Shown here one piece after another: positions 47,024 to 58,700 of a stretch of 64,000 bases of DNA. The notes under the pieces were generated by a model. The model did not search any database. It saw nothing but the letters and a program-made list of their open reading frames with translations, and was not told where the DNA came from. Location of the stretch: the NCBI GenBank assembly GCA_032622095.1, contig CP136062.1, positions 161,506,875-161,570,874 on the forward strand, in the 5' to 3' direction. Numbering within the stretch: position 1 is the stretch's first letter; the number at the start of each line of letters is the position of its first letter. The stretch is from Siphonodentalium dalli. Lineage: Eukaryota; Mollusca; Scaphopoda; Gadilida; Siphonodentaliidae. A program made the position numbers and the translations under genes.

Positions 47024-48289
47024 CAGAAGAGTACACATCATAAGCAACACTCGGCAGGTCTTTAGGACTGAGGATATAGGTGGTTGTGGTCATTAATTTT
47101 AAGCCGACGGAAGGCAGTTCAGATCATCACAATGGCGGTGGGACATTCATCACCCATGTAATGATTACTAAGGTTAATGGGTTCAGTTTGGCGTGTTTAG
47201 GATTGCAGTTGTTCTGTTAATTGTTGTTATCTTCACCGTTAACTACCACCTATACAATGCGACGTTTATGTTCATGACATCACATGTACAAGGTCATATC
47301 TGCATAATGAATACAGGCAAGGCATATACTAATTTGACCTGGTGGTAATATAATGCAACAGCTGTGGTATAAAGATCAGCAACGGGAAACGGGAACTTAA
47401 TGTTTCGGTTTTAGTTCAAACATATTTATTTGTCTAATTATACGAAATCATGACATATGACCTATAATTGGCATAAACAATTTAAACAGACAATAGTTTT
47501 GTCCAGAGGACAAGTGCATGATCTCACTTATCGGTACTAATTCATCGCCCATTTAATAAAGACAGCTTTATATATAGATTAACCAATTACTTGGTCTAAC
47601 ACGCTTTTAATCATTGCAATATTACCCCAGTCATTCACTCATTTGTACAAGACGACCAACGAACAGACTACAGCCATTAAATAAATGTCGCGTTCCAAAG
47701 ACAAACATTTTGATAATTACATGAAATACATATTCTACGGTCTACATGTACTCTGAAACATATTTACCAGAGTGCCAGAAGTCAATCATCAGTTTTCAAA
47801 TTTCCACTCAAAACGTAAGCTCTTTATTTTTACGACAAAAGGACAGGTTTAAAACGAACTCTCTTTATTGGTATACCTCTATAGTAGAAAATAAATTCTC
47901 TCTGACTCTATAATATCAATCACTCATATATATTTTCATTTTGTATGGCTTCCCGCAAGTTGCCAAAAGTTCCATTTTCGGGTTCGAACCATTATTTCGC
48001 TATCTTCTGCTACACGGTCGCGATACGCGAAAAATGGTTGATCCAGAAGTTAGCAGAAAAGCGAGATTCGTGGTTATATGTAGAACTTGACATTGTGGTT
48101 AATGAACGAACGAATGCTTTATTCTCAGCCATTTTTACATGGGACATGAGACAATTATTTACACTATTTACACATAGAACGAACATTGGCGGTTCACAGA
48201 AACATTACAAAACAAATATTATATATTCAATATTCAACTGTGATATCGTACAGCTACATGTACTTCAGTGGACTAAACAAAGATGTGAC
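47024..48289. other. Non-coding stretch, partly LINE 3' UTR
   Basis: The last few hundred bases probably belong to the 3' UTR of the minus-strand LINE fragment beginning near 48290. No gene is supported. Confidence 0.4.
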
Positions 48290-49150
48290 ATTAAATAACA
48301 TACACACCGAACATAATCAATATATGCAAACGAGTACAGCTAAAAATACAATAATGCCTTCAAAAGTGTGCCCTGATTATAGGAAATGTTTCAAACCTAG
48401 TTTAATAAAAATTGCCAATTTTTTCAATATCTCAGGACTGGTCGAACTAAGAATTTCGAATAAAAGTTCTCTCGACGGTGCGTTATTACATGACTTCGGA
48501 ATATATTTCTCGCGCAAATCTTTGAGTTGCGGATACATAAATATAAAATGAAATTCATCACATATCAGTGCGTTGCAAAGCGAACAAGAACTGTCTTTGT
48601 TATTAGTTTTATGTTTGCTTTTCCGTTTTCTCCACCTACCGGTCTTATTACCCAATTTATGATTGGATGTTTGTATTTTCTGAACGTGGATCATAATGTC
48701 AAATGGCGTGATCGTATAGTGCCAACTCAATGAGGGTTGTGAGTTCAGATGTTTATAAAACTCCCCTCTTTCCGAGGAACCAACATCGTTACGCCACTGG
48801 ATTCTAAACTCTTCAATTAGTGTTGCATTAAAACTTCTAAAGGAGCTGCATGATATAGAGGAGTTTGGTTATCCCAGTTATCATTTAGATTCGCAGATTG
48901 GATAACTCCTGAAATATAATCAATATATCTTACGTGTTTATTTTTGTGCATTTCTAACAGTAAGTTATAGAGTACTGATGTGATACCATTATCTTTCTTG
49001 ACAATTCGACACCAGTATGAGAGGTTGCAATATTATACATATTGGTGAGCAATCTGGTTAATCTCTGCATAATTTCCATTCAGTCCCCCATAGTAAGTCG
49101 ACATCATGTTTGATCCTGAAGTGGATACTGCTACGTTCGTACAATAGCAC
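48290..49150 (-). pseudogene. LINE C-terminal fragment with zinc-knuckle-like motif
   Basis: Minus-strand reading gives EFRIQWRNDV, SNHKLGNKTGRWRKRK, then CSLCNALICDEFHFIFMYPQ, LKDLREKYIPK and LAIFIKLGL. The C-x2-C...DE.H pattern followed by R.KYIP is characteristic of the C-terminus of non-LTR retrotransposon ORF2 proteins. Upstream parts are frameshifted. Confidence 0.8.
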
Positions 49151-49397
49151 GCTGATATGTAGGAAACATTGTGGTGGCAAATATTGTTTGCTACATGTTA
49201 AATGATTCTGGCATTAAGGCCGCGCATTTAAAATTCGGCAATTTACAGCGGCCATTTCGAATCTTGGTCTGTCAAACACACTTTCCAAAACATACTGGTT
49301 GAAATCCGTGATGCTCATCGGCGCCAAATTCGCATTTTTCTAAAGGGTGCATGATTAACTCCCTATTTGTGATTTCCAGTATTATCGGCGGCTATGT

Positions 49398-49470
49398 TGG
49401 GCGCCATCTTGAATTCTGGTTTGTCCCCAAAGCGGATTTTAGCGGATTTTGGATATGTTATACAGTATTA
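49398..49470 (+). mobile_element. Dispersed repeat Z, fragment
   Basis: GCCATCTTGAATT, CCCCAAAGCGGATTTTAGCG and GATTTTGGATATGTT match the 22.7-kb and 24.8-kb copies. Confidence 0.65.
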
Positions 49471-49531
49471 AATTTTTCTAATGATCATTCATAACAAAAT
49501 GGAATAATTTAGAGAAACCTTAGTTTGGTTG

Positions 49532-49547
49532 GGGGGGGGGGGGGTCG
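49532..49547 (+). repeat. Poly-G run
   Basis: An uninterrupted run of about fourteen G read directly. Confidence 0.9.
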
Positions 49548-49604
49548 TCATTTTTGCGGTGTGGGCATTCTTCCAAACAAACAAGTTATGGTAATGTGCT
49601 ACAG

Positions 49605-49787
49605 CGAGTGACAATGTCTACACTATTCAAACTGACAGATATGTGCATATTTGTGACAATTTTGAGCTACAGAAAAATAACTTACTGCCAACCAATTGGA
49701 ATTGAAGTGGGGAATTCCTGTACCACATATAGATTGAAACAACAAACGCTTGTCTGCAATACCACAAATATTTATATAACAATAGGA
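49605..49787 (+). CDS. Candidate exon with a signal-peptide-like start
   Basis: Acceptor-like GTGCTACAG is followed by an ATG (49614) encoding MSTLFKLTDMCIFVTIL, then CQPIGIEVGNSC and QQTLVCNTTN, ending at a possible GTATGA donor in phase 0. It could be a 5' exon of the downstream chitin-binding gene, but the phase (0) does not match the phase-1 acceptor at 51870, so another exon would be needed. Confidence 0.3.
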
Positions 49788-49799
49788 GTATGATTGAAG

Positions 49800-51340
49800 G
49801 CACTGGCAAGATTCAAATTATGCCGGCATTGTGTGCTTCTATAAACAAACTGACATTTTCGTGCAGCAAATATGGTATGTTCGTTATGTAAATTGTATAC
49901 TAAAATTACATTTCAGAGCATGTGAACCGGTGCAAATACCGATTCATATGCAATAATCCGACGTGATAAGAATAAATGATATAATTGATGACACGATGTG
50001 GTTCCCCCTCTTCCTTCGTTATATCACCTATGGTCAAGTGGTCTTGCTGATGTGCCATGCTGCTGGCGGGTCCTGCGGAAATGATATGATGTTGTTAGGC
50101 AAACTGATGCTGTTAAGAAAAAGTACCGTTATATTTTTTTAAGTTGTCAATTTCGCTGTAATCTGATCATATCCAGGAAAATCCATTATGTTTATGAAAC
50201 ATTCAAAAACATATATTTTGCGAAATAGTTTAATACTTGTTGTGTTAGTTGTTGGAAATCGACTATGATCAAGATGATTGTTCATATCGTTTTGCAAATA
50301 TTTTTCAAAAATATTTATGTTCTTGAATGTTTCATATAGACACTAGCTTTTTCTGACAGTTGTAAACGTGGGATCTCACAGTATTTACAATGCATCTGAG
50401 GTAACTCTGATCTCTGGAATTTGGTGGACATTTTATTTGATGAACGATTTACTTAAACAAATTTAAGTACCATTGATCTTCCTGCTAACGATTCACAGCT
50501 CAAACAAGCCAAGATCAACGCTAAACCATCTCTAAAAGATGTATTGATTGATTGGTTATAGGGAATAACGTCGTTTCAGCATCAATGCCATATCACGCCG
50601 AGAAGAAACATGGAGTGAAGCAACTGTGATTTGAAACTACAGTGAATTAGCTCAAAACAAATTTTAAATATTTACATTTAAAATACTGATTTGTAGCTCA
50701 GTTTCAAGACTATCGTTTAGAATAGAAAACATCGAAACTATACATGAAAACAATTTCAGTGTGGAAATTTCAATGCAAAACAAGACGCCGTCTTTCAATA
50801 TCAAACTGGTAGTCATAGTGCCTTTCGGTGACACTTCTCTTTCTACTAAATGTGTTATTTTATATACAATGAATCTTAAAGGCCCAATTACTGTTCGAAT
50901 GCCCAGATCACATTATGCACAACATATTCCATTATGTTTGGAAGAGGAACCACACATATATATAGTCCACCAGAATACGATAACGTTGTGACCTATGAGT
51001 GGCCACCAAGTGATAGAGATTCTCAGATTCACCCAAGACTTCCCCCTTTATTCACCCCAAAATGCATCATGAATCACAACTAAGAGATGGAGTGGTTCCC
51101 ATTCCATTGAGAATAATAAACTGCCAGTACAGACCAGAACACACGTCGGTACCTTGACGAAAACAACATGTTCACAGTTTATTCGACCGGATAAGTTGAT
51201 AACACAATGTTTTGGAGCTTCCATTATCAGATTGTATATACTATGGAATATGTTGTATATAATTTGATATGGTGATTAAGTGGGGCCTTAAAAAGTGATA
51301 TATGTTTCATAGAAAATATCCTAGTTACCGGAATGCATCT
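49800..51340. other. Non-coding stretch
   Basis: Contains an imperfect inverted pair (TGAAACATTCAA near 50197 against TTGAATGTTTCAT near 50325) and short segments also seen at 55560-55610 and 56690-56750. No supported exon. Confidence 0.45.
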
Positions 51341-51346
51341 TTAATA

Positions 51347-51804
51347 TGTGACCCGCCATATCAAATCCAGTCGGAAGTCGGGATTTTTTTTACCCTGTGC
51401 CAATGCATTCTCTTATATATGCGAGTCGACCATAGGTCGCCTCGCATATATAAGAGAATGCATTGGCCTAACAATTTTTTATCATGTTTTTTAAATAAAT
51501 GTTTCTTACAATTTTTAGGACATAAAATAAAAAACATCCATTACCCTGCAGGGAGCCCCACACATATATAGAAGCATATAGAAGAGTGTCGTCTGCTCAT
51601 GGTGTCTGGGGCTCTGTATGGGTGAAATTATAAAATTGTTAAAGAATACAAGAACAAATTATTAAAATTGTAAAAAATTGTTAGGCCAATGCATTCTCTT
51701 ATATATGCGAGGCGACCTATGGTCGACTCGCATATATAAGAGAATGCATTGGCACAGGGTCAAAAAATCCCGACTTCCGACTGGATTTGATATGGCGGGT
51801 CACA
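51347..51804 (+). mobile_element. MITE family 1 (TA), copy 1b
   Basis: 458 bp with TGTGACCCGCC...GGCGGGTCACA ends, TA on both sides, and two mirrored hairpin cassettes (about 51398-51464 and 51686-51752). It ends 65 bp before the first chitin-binding exon. Confidence 0.92.
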
Positions 51805-51869
51805 TATGGTCCACATACTTAATAGCTTCGACAACATTGATATTCGAGTTGTAAACGTTCTCGTTACAG

Positions 51870-52043
51870 GTGTGTGTCTCCTCAAGTCCACGTCCAGCGG
51901 ATGGGGTTACTACGAATATCATGGAGACTGTACCTTCTTCATACACTGTTCTCTGAGCGGATCGCATGCGCAAATGTGTGCCCCTGGGACGTTTTTCGAC
52001 GGTCATGTGTGCAATCATGCAGAAAAGGTCAGCTGCAAATGGG
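51870..52043 (+). CDS. Chitin-binding type-2 module 1 of a modular extracellular protein
   Basis: Acceptor CTCGTTACAG and donor GTCAGT bound a 174-nt phase 1-1 exon. It encodes one complete ChtBD2 (peritrophin-A) module: six cysteines with spacing C-x17-C-x5-C-x9-C-x10-C-x7-C, and the aromatic GWGYYEYHGDC and CAPGTFFDGHVC signatures. Such modules bind chitin outside the cell. The next modules follow at 54688 and 58123, then a laminin-G-like module at 59187 and 62630; all boundaries from here to 59187 are phase 1, the pattern of exon shuffling. The upstream start (signal peptide and any VWA domain) was not found in the window and the 3' end lies beyond it. The combination resembles Pif/BMSP-type shell-matrix proteins (inference). 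Confidence 0.8.
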
Positions 52044-52176
52044 GTCAGTAAAGTTCAATTTAGCATGGTTAATTCATATCAAAGCAAAGAACCTTAAAAC
52101 TAGAGAGATTTTTGTTATGAATTATACATATGTGTAGTTATGTACCACTTATATGTGCATGCACACAGTTAGAACA

Positions 52177-52700
52177 AGTCTTCTCGGTCCACAACAGCTT
52201 GGGATATCGGTTGGGATGATGCTGTTTTTGGACCGAGTCCAACCCGTTGCTCTTCTATAACGGACGTGACGCCCATAATCGTGAGCGGGAGTTATATTGC
52301 TTGTGTGCATGTCTTCGGACTAGGTTAAATGGATGCCTGACGCATATGAACATAGAGGGCAGCCTATCCCAATCGTGATGCTATCAGACATGCATATATC
52401 ATGTCCGTTAAATGTCAAAGCAATGAAATATATAAGTAAACAAAGCCTAGTGCATGTAAACAATACATGTTTTTCTATCAAGGTAGATGATATATCATTT
52501 TGAAGAAGATTAATCGCAGGGCATGCCAGGTCAGGTCACGTCAGGTGATCAATCCCATTCAGGGGTTTACGTGAATGCCCGCGGGGGTTACATGTAGTAC
52601 GTCTTTTGAATGAATACCCGTTAGAGAAGAGCAACGGGCGGAACTCGGTCCAAAAACAACAGCATCATCTCAACCGATAACACAACATGCACCTTGCTAA
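52177..52700. mobile_element. Dispersed element E, copy 2, with inverted ends
   Basis: The left end (CAACAGCTTGGGATATCGGT and GGACCGAGTCCAACCCGTTG) is mirrored at the right (GCAACGGGCGGAACTCGGTC, CAACCGATAACACAACA). This marks an inverted-repeat element within intron 1-2 of the modular gene. Confidence 0.75.
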
Positions 52701-52839
52701 CAACTGCAGCGCCATGACAGTACAATTTCAATAGATACTTCTCTAATGCACACACCCGGTCTCCGTGAATACATACTACTGTGTTGTAATTTGCAGACAA
52801 GTTATGATATCGGATGAGTTAAAGTTCGCAGGGACGATT

Positions 52840-53340
52840 AAAGATACGGGTGGCCTTCGCGATGGGTTGCTGTTAAAATGGTCACATCCGTTAAAACCAC
52901 TATAAACAGAAAGAATATTAAATTATAGACATATATTGTTATTATACCAATCATAACTATCGCATAAATAGTTTGTTATTGTTAAGATCGTACGCAGTGT
53001 TAGTAAACAAAAGCCATGTTATGTTACAATGCAGTACGTAAAGATTGTGCTATCAGCAAAACACCCAACACCGGGGAGATCACACTAATTGAACTTTTGT
53101 TAAAACTGTTCAAAGTTGTTCACAACATACCGTGCTACCGCTCACTAATCCTCGCCACTCAATATATCGTTGTTGACTAGTTCACCGTTAATCAATCTCC
53201 CAAAAAATCACCACGGTGTTCAGTGTTTTGCTTATCCCATATTCTTTATGTGCTGCAAATAAACAAACGCCCGGCTCGCAAAAGTGTGTTTTGTGGACAA
53301 TTTCTTACTCATACTATCATTATACTATACGATCAGTATA
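52840..53340 (+). mobile_element. Dispersed element D, copy with insertion
   Basis: Starts ACGGGTGGCCTTCGCG; shares GTCACATCCGTTAAAACCAC and AACAAACGCCCGGCTCGCA with 5337-5670. About 180 bp between 53035 and 53185 appears extra relative to that copy. Confidence 0.7.
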
Positions 53341-53736
53341 TTATTGAGGAAATTTTTAAAGATTGGTAACTTTTATTTCTCAATTATAACCTTTAAGTGT
53401 TTAGCCCAACACCTTCAAGTGGTCACCAACACTTAATCATGAAAGTGTTATAATTAATTCCCAACACCTATATAGTGTTAAAATTGTATGGGTGCTGTTC
53501 GTACACTCAAAGTGCTGTCATTGTACATCTTGGAAATTGTTGTATATAACACTTGAGTTTTAAGAGTGTGTATTGTATATACTGAGACTGCTGTTGAGGT
53601 ATATGTTTACAAAAACTGGTTTCAACATGCTGAATATGGTTGAATTTGTTCCATTTTTCATGTTCCTCTTGATAATAATAGTTTAACAAATTTGTGTGCT
53701 TTTTTAACTTTGGGGGAATTGTAACTGATAGGGATG

Positions 53737-54150
53737 AAATAATAATAATAATAATAATAATAATGGTACTTATATAGCGCCTATCCCAAAGCGCTTCACA
53801 TTATTACCCCAGCTGTCGAGTAATGGCGAGTCTTCTGCATGCAGCCATGTGTTTTTATAGGCGCTTCACCTATTCACAAGAGCGGCTTACACATACCCGG
53901 TCCCTATTTCTCGTCTGGGTACGACGAAGACTCGCGGCGAGCACAGTACAAGTGACATTGACCAAGGGTCACAACCTAGCGCGAGATTTGAAACAGCGTG
54001 TGGCTATATAGCACACTCACCGTTTAGTCCGGCCAAGCCACTGTTGTGGATACGATAGTCCACCGGCGGGGCGCGAACTCGTGCTGGTGTTGACACCATT
54101 ACAAGTCCTACACTCTCACCACCGGGCTACCACTTCCGCGGACATGACTC
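53737..54150 (-). mobile_element. tRNA-derived SINE, minus strand
   Basis: On the minus strand it starts with a tRNA-like head (GTGGTAGCCCGGTGG as A box; CACGAGTTCGCGCCCC as B box). It ends in the conserved tail GTGAAGCGCTTTGGGATAGG, CGCTATATAAGTACCATTAT and (ATT)n. The same AAGCGC/TATATAG tail type occurs near 58300-58400 behind a LINE, suggesting shared retrotransposition machinery (inference). Confidence 0.7.
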
Positions 54151-54687
54151 ATTTTGTCTGCGTAATGTGTAGGGACGGATATGATAGGTCGATAAATACA
54201 TGAAATATTAATATACCGGCTCCATATGGTCTGAAAAAACACTTGCCAAAGTCATGTAGCCATTTTCCAGCCGTTTTAAAATTTTCGCCAGAAGTCAAAC
54301 AAACGCTCTGTATTTCTACCATATCAGGAATAGACTATAACGGGGAACGCTCTTTTCTGTCCCACGTCATGCAAATGGCGTTGTTTTTTTTTCTCGTTTG
54401 GGACACAAACACCGTGTTCATAGTTGTATATTTAATTACTCAAATGCGTCTTTTTGGGTTACATAATGCTCATAGAAAGGTAGTTCAGATATGTATCGAT
54501 AGTGGGAAAAATTCAAAAGGGAATAATATTATGTATATTTTGGAGCGCAAACCGCCATATGGCTTTACTGCTCATGCATGAAGATTATAAAGTTGTAAAC
54601 CTGTGTGGTTCAAAAAGTGCGAACCGATGTGTTCACATTTCCTTAACACATTTCCTTATCGTTATATAAATGTCATATAATTGGCAG
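54151..54687. other. Intron sequence, nothing recognised
   Basis: No exon apart from the one starting at 54688. The open frame at 54243-54581 has no splice or motif support. Confidence 0.45.
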
Positions 54688-54864
54688 ATAAGTGCAAGAA
54701 TAAACCTGACGGGTGGCGATATGCTGGCAATAATGACTGTGGCAGTTACTACGCTTGCCGACACGGTCGTTCTCGTCTACAGAAATGTCCCTCCGGACAA
54801 CGAGTTCAGAATCAGGATTGCGTGATTGATCAGAACTGCGTGCATCACACCAATGCACGCAACA
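54688..54864 (+). CDS. Chitin-binding type-2 module 2
   Basis: Acceptor TAATTGGCAG and donor GTAAGT bound a 177-nt, 59-codon, phase 1-1 exon. It carries six cysteines (C-x14-C-x5-C-x9-C-x10-C-x5-C) with DGWRYAGNNDCGSYYAC and KCPSGQRVQNQDC signatures of ChtBD2. A short HHTNARN linker follows. All six cysteines are present, so the fold should be intact. It follows module 1 in the same gene; an inverted-repeat MITE begins about 20 bp after its donor. Confidence 0.85.
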
Positions 54865-54884
54865 GTAAGTGTCGAAACAAATCG

Positions 54885-55380
54885 GGGTTCTGCCTGGATT
54901 ATGTCATGAATCTCTACTCTGGCTAACGCCCGTGGAGATCATAATCCACCGGTACAAAGCCTTGGAACTTTTTGAAGTTTTGACAGGGAACATTATAGTC
55001 GAGAACGTAACGCGGGGAATATATTTAATGGTTGTTAACAATTATTTTCCTCAATAATGGGTGCCAACTGGAAATGTCACATTTTATGTGAATTTGTGAG
55101 CGATTTTGCGGAATTTCTTCTTGGTAATTAATTCGATGTTTATTGCGATATTGGCTCGCACATGTCAGAGAAAAGCATGCAAATTTGAGTTGCGATATTC
55201 ATCTACAGTGAAGTACATTATAAAGTAACAGATAACAACTAAGAAATATATTTCCTGCGTAATTGTTTCGACTTTGTTAGGTTCCCTGTCAAAACTTCAA
55301 AATGTTCTAAGGTTTTGTACTGGTGGATTAGGGCGTTCGCCAGAGTAGATATTCATGGCATGATCTAGGTTCTGCCTTAT
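54885..55380. mobile_element. Inverted-repeat MITE next to exon donor
   Basis: Arms of about 105 bp pair: GGTTCTGCCTGGATTATGTC...TTTTGACAGGGAAC on the left and its inverse near 55278-55378 on the right, with several mismatches and a small indel. No coding sequence. Confidence 0.8.
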
Positions 55381-57410
55381 AAACACCTCTCCATTCACAC
55401 ACCTTACAGTTGTCATACTTATCATATGTAATTGTCATGCGGTCATGCTTGCATACATTGGAACACTAGACATGCAATACTCTGGACAAAATGGACCCAG
55501 ACTTGAAAGGGACAAACTGCTGATATAAGTAGATATAGCAGTGTTCAATTTGCATGAATAATGTATGGTCCTTAAAGGCCCACTTTTTCGAATGCCCAGA
55601 TCATATTACTCCATAAAGATATATGTATATATATAATAATTCACAACGAACATATTCGGAATTCCAATATACATGTGCATGGCTTTGCTTACCGTTGACG
55701 ACTTGTGTGCCATGCTTTTAGGTTCAAGATGTAACATATTAAATATATCGGATTTTCCTCTGGATTTCATCGTCGACTCGACCGCAACATTCCTTCTGCA
55801 CGCGAGCAAGGCTGTCAACGTTCTACGATCTACACCCGATGGTCTCGGCTGATGGACAATTCGAAGCTATCTATAAATAATTTGTTTTTGCTATAATGAT
55901 TCACACAAGAAACCTCTATATATATATATACACACGTACATTGTGGTCGATAGTTCAAAGATAATTAATGCATGATCACGCCTATTGTCACATCAAAACT
56001 GTTTTCATGCAGCTGGGCCATTTGCGTGTTACATAGTGTCCATCATACACGCACATTCACATTATACCTGACATATGTCTTAAATAGGCCATTTTCATGC
56101 TACTTTCTCAATTCGATGTCTGAAATCTTTGTCTAATTTCACTCGATACGGTGATATGACGAAACACATTCTCAATTTCTTATACTCAACTTTGATGTTG
56201 ACTAAATATTTTATTTGGAAGTTTTATTTCGCTCGATCACACGCATGTGATTTTGCTAATTTATTTCCAGAAACGCTCATCAACTTTCACTCGACAAGTT
56301 AATATGACGACTCACATTCGAAAGTTCCAATACTCAACTTTGATCTGCAATAAATATTTTATTAGGAAATTTTATTTCGCTAAATCACACGCATGTGATA
56401 TTGCTGATCAGGTTTTGTTTTGTTTTTTGTTTTGTTTTTGTTTTGTTTTTGTTGTTGTTGTTGTTGACAACTGGCATTTCTATATTAGATTATCACCGAC
56501 CACCTTAACACATGGAATTTGAAAATAACAGACCTGGCCGCATGCGTGTGACATGGCATAAACACTGTTATATTAATATTGTGACTAGTATTTGCATGCA
56601 TATTTATGTAACTTGTATATAATTGTCATTTGTATATATGCTCTCCTAAATTGAGGAGGTTAACAATAAACTTAACCTCCCTCTTGCAAAGTATATACTA
56701 TGGAATACGTTGTATATAATGTGATCTGGTGATTCGAAAATTAAGTGGGTATTTAATTATAGTTTGTATAGAAGCGATAACTGTTTTAGGTCGCAGTTTC
56801 ATATATGGTATTGTTACACTAGTGTCAAGACTATTTAACCCAACGTTATCTTATTGTTGTATTTGAGACTCAATGGCTAGTTTAGCAGAAACATCAACAA
56901 ATTGCTACATATGTCATATGACAACGGTTTAAAAAACAAATTCACATTTATTTTGATAAATTTTTACCTTTTTTGTACCGTCGATTGCAAAAATATGTTT
57001 ATTTAAAACAAAATATCTGAAAATGAAGCAACGTCAGTTATGTATTGAAAATACTGCTCCAACTCACATCAGACTCACATGCATGACAATGCTGGATGTT
57101 TAGAAAAATTAAACAGAAACAATTCCGATTCCGACAACAAGACACCAAAGATCTCAATAACTCGACAAAGGGCAAGCCATCACAATTATATATATATATA
57201 ATATAAAAACAATCTGGAAGCTTGTTAAATTAAAACCCCGACAAAATGAGACTATTATTTGTACAATAAATATGATCCAACATTCATTTCTTCCAGATCA
57301 TTGTCCAAATTCGATAAAGGTGTTTCTTGTATGGACGATGATCACCCCGCGGGCGTTTGATTATATAGTGTAACGGTATCTATAACACAGGCATCACCAG
57401 AAATAACTTT
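55381..57410. other. Intron sequence with local repeats
   Basis: A tandem duplication of about 185 bp (about 56150-56235 and 56290-56410, with CAACTTTGAT, AAATATTTTATT and CACACGCATGTGAT) and a (GTTTT)n tract at 56410-56465. No exon recognised. Confidence 0.5.
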
Positions 57411-57414
57411 GTCT

Positions 57415-57790
57415 CAATTTGAAATAAAAATATCGTACAAAAAGGAAGTATTTGTTTTTGCAAACTCCCATGGCATAGAATAACACCAATCAGCACATCA
57501 TGGTAAATTATATTCCGAGCATGCTGACACAAATTTGTGCCAAAATGCTCGATATTTTCCTCCAACAGGTCTTTTCAAGTTTCCAATCAAATTCAGGTTT
57601 TAATATTCAGTCGAAGAATCTTCCTATGCATGGAAACTTTGATAGGAATGCCAGAGACAAATATACCGACTATGCAGGCAAACATGTTGTATCAACATGT
57701 CAGGAATATAATTTGTCATATGCTTGTCTTGAAAAATTGTGCCGCATGCCTTTCTGTATATAATTCAAAATTTGCTATTTTTGTTTCACC
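57415..57790. repeat. Diverged inverted pair with related peptide frames
   Basis: The left block read on the minus strand gives NIEHFGTNLCQHARNIIYH. The right block on the plus strand gives NIPTMQANMLYQHVRNIICH. The shared N-L-QH-RNII.H pattern and nucleotide runs (AAATTATATTCC) show two old copies of one sequence in head-to-head orientation, probably transposon-derived. Confidence 0.55.
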
Positions 57791-58122
57791 TTGAGACCAC
57801 GTGTTTTCGATCGGGACACGGTATACTCTGTGTATTTATGCTGTATGTTCTATATAATATTATGACAAAGAGAGATATATATGGGAAATAAGTCAATCAT
57901 AAACATCGAATAGCTAATCGGCTGACTTTCTGCTACTGAACTGGGTGGCAGTGGCTGAGAACCATTATCAATGTAATGTCTAAGTTCCATGTTCCATGTA
58001 ATATAGCATTCCATACTTATTGTCATATACATATTTTGTTTTGTAATTTGTCGAAATTCAACTATATAGAACTCCATTACGAAGTGTCTTTAAATAATTT
58101 AGTACAGGATGTCTTCTTGTAG

Positions 58123-58287
58123 ATTGTCGAGGTATGACACATCCTATACCTGGAGATCCGACGAAGTTTTACATCGTCGATTCCCGGGGTAACCGTATGC
58201 CAATGCGCTGTCCGTGGCGACTTGTGTATGATGCCCAGCTGTGTGAATGCTCGTGGCCAGAAAAGCTTCGAGAAGAGAACAAAACTG
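58123..58287 (+). CDS. Chitin-binding type-2-like module 3, lacking two cysteines
   Basis: Acceptor CTTCTTGTAG and donor GTAATA bound a 165-nt phase 1-1 exon. It aligns to ChtBD2: CRGMTHPIPGDPTKFYIVDS, then MPMRCPWRLVYDAQLCECSW. Cysteines 1, 4, 5 and 6 are present. Positions 2 and 3 are Pro (DPTKF for DCTKF) and Val (FYIV for FYxC). Conserved Phe, Tyr and Trp remain. It sits between module 2 and the laminin-G-like module with matching phase. Confidence 0.8.
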
Positions 58288-58299
58288 GTAATAGTAATA

Positions 58300-58700
58300 C
58301 TACTACTATTAAATTAATTTATTTAGCGCAAAACTTAGAACATATTCTAATGCGCTTTACAAATGAGCTCTGATAAAATAAATAAAATACAGTGCATAAA
58401 AATAATTAAGTTGATGGGGCAAACCTACTAATTTTCACACGTTGTGGCATATGCCTTTTCAAACAGGAATGGTTTAAGGCGCTCCTCGGATGAATTGACA
58501 GTTGAGACCTTTTCCAAGAAATCTGGAAGTGAGTTCCAGATCTGAGGACCAGCAAATGAAAATGCCCTGTCAACAAATGTCTTACATTTCTTGAATGGTA
58601 CATGCAACATAATTTTATTATAAGATCTTAGGCAATACTGCATATTTTCAGTTTTCTCCTGAACAATATCATTAATATAAGATGAAGGCATATTGTTTCT
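58300..58700 (-). pseudogene. LINE 3'-end fragment, minus strand
   Basis: Minus-strand translation: LRSYNKIMLHVPFKKCKTF, then DRAFSFAGPQIWNSLPDFLE and LKPFLFEKAY. These are the C-terminal hallmarks (fxxaGPxxWNSLP...LKxfLF) of non-LTR retrotransposon ORF2. A 3' tail with AAGCGC-like and (TAG)n sequence reaches 58290, just downstream of exon 58123-58287. Confidence 0.85.

Noticed and set aside
47945-48298. 117-codon plus-strand frame
   Set aside because: Opposite strand to the LINE fragment and its likely 3' UTR; no motif or splice support.
54243-54581. 112-codon plus-strand frame between chitin-binding exons
   Set aside because: No cysteine pattern, no splice sites in a compatible phase, poly-T and AT-rich content.
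57500-57763. Plus-strand 87-codon frame as an exon of the modular gene
   Set aside because: It overlaps the diverged inverted pair and has no ChtBD2 pattern or matching phase.
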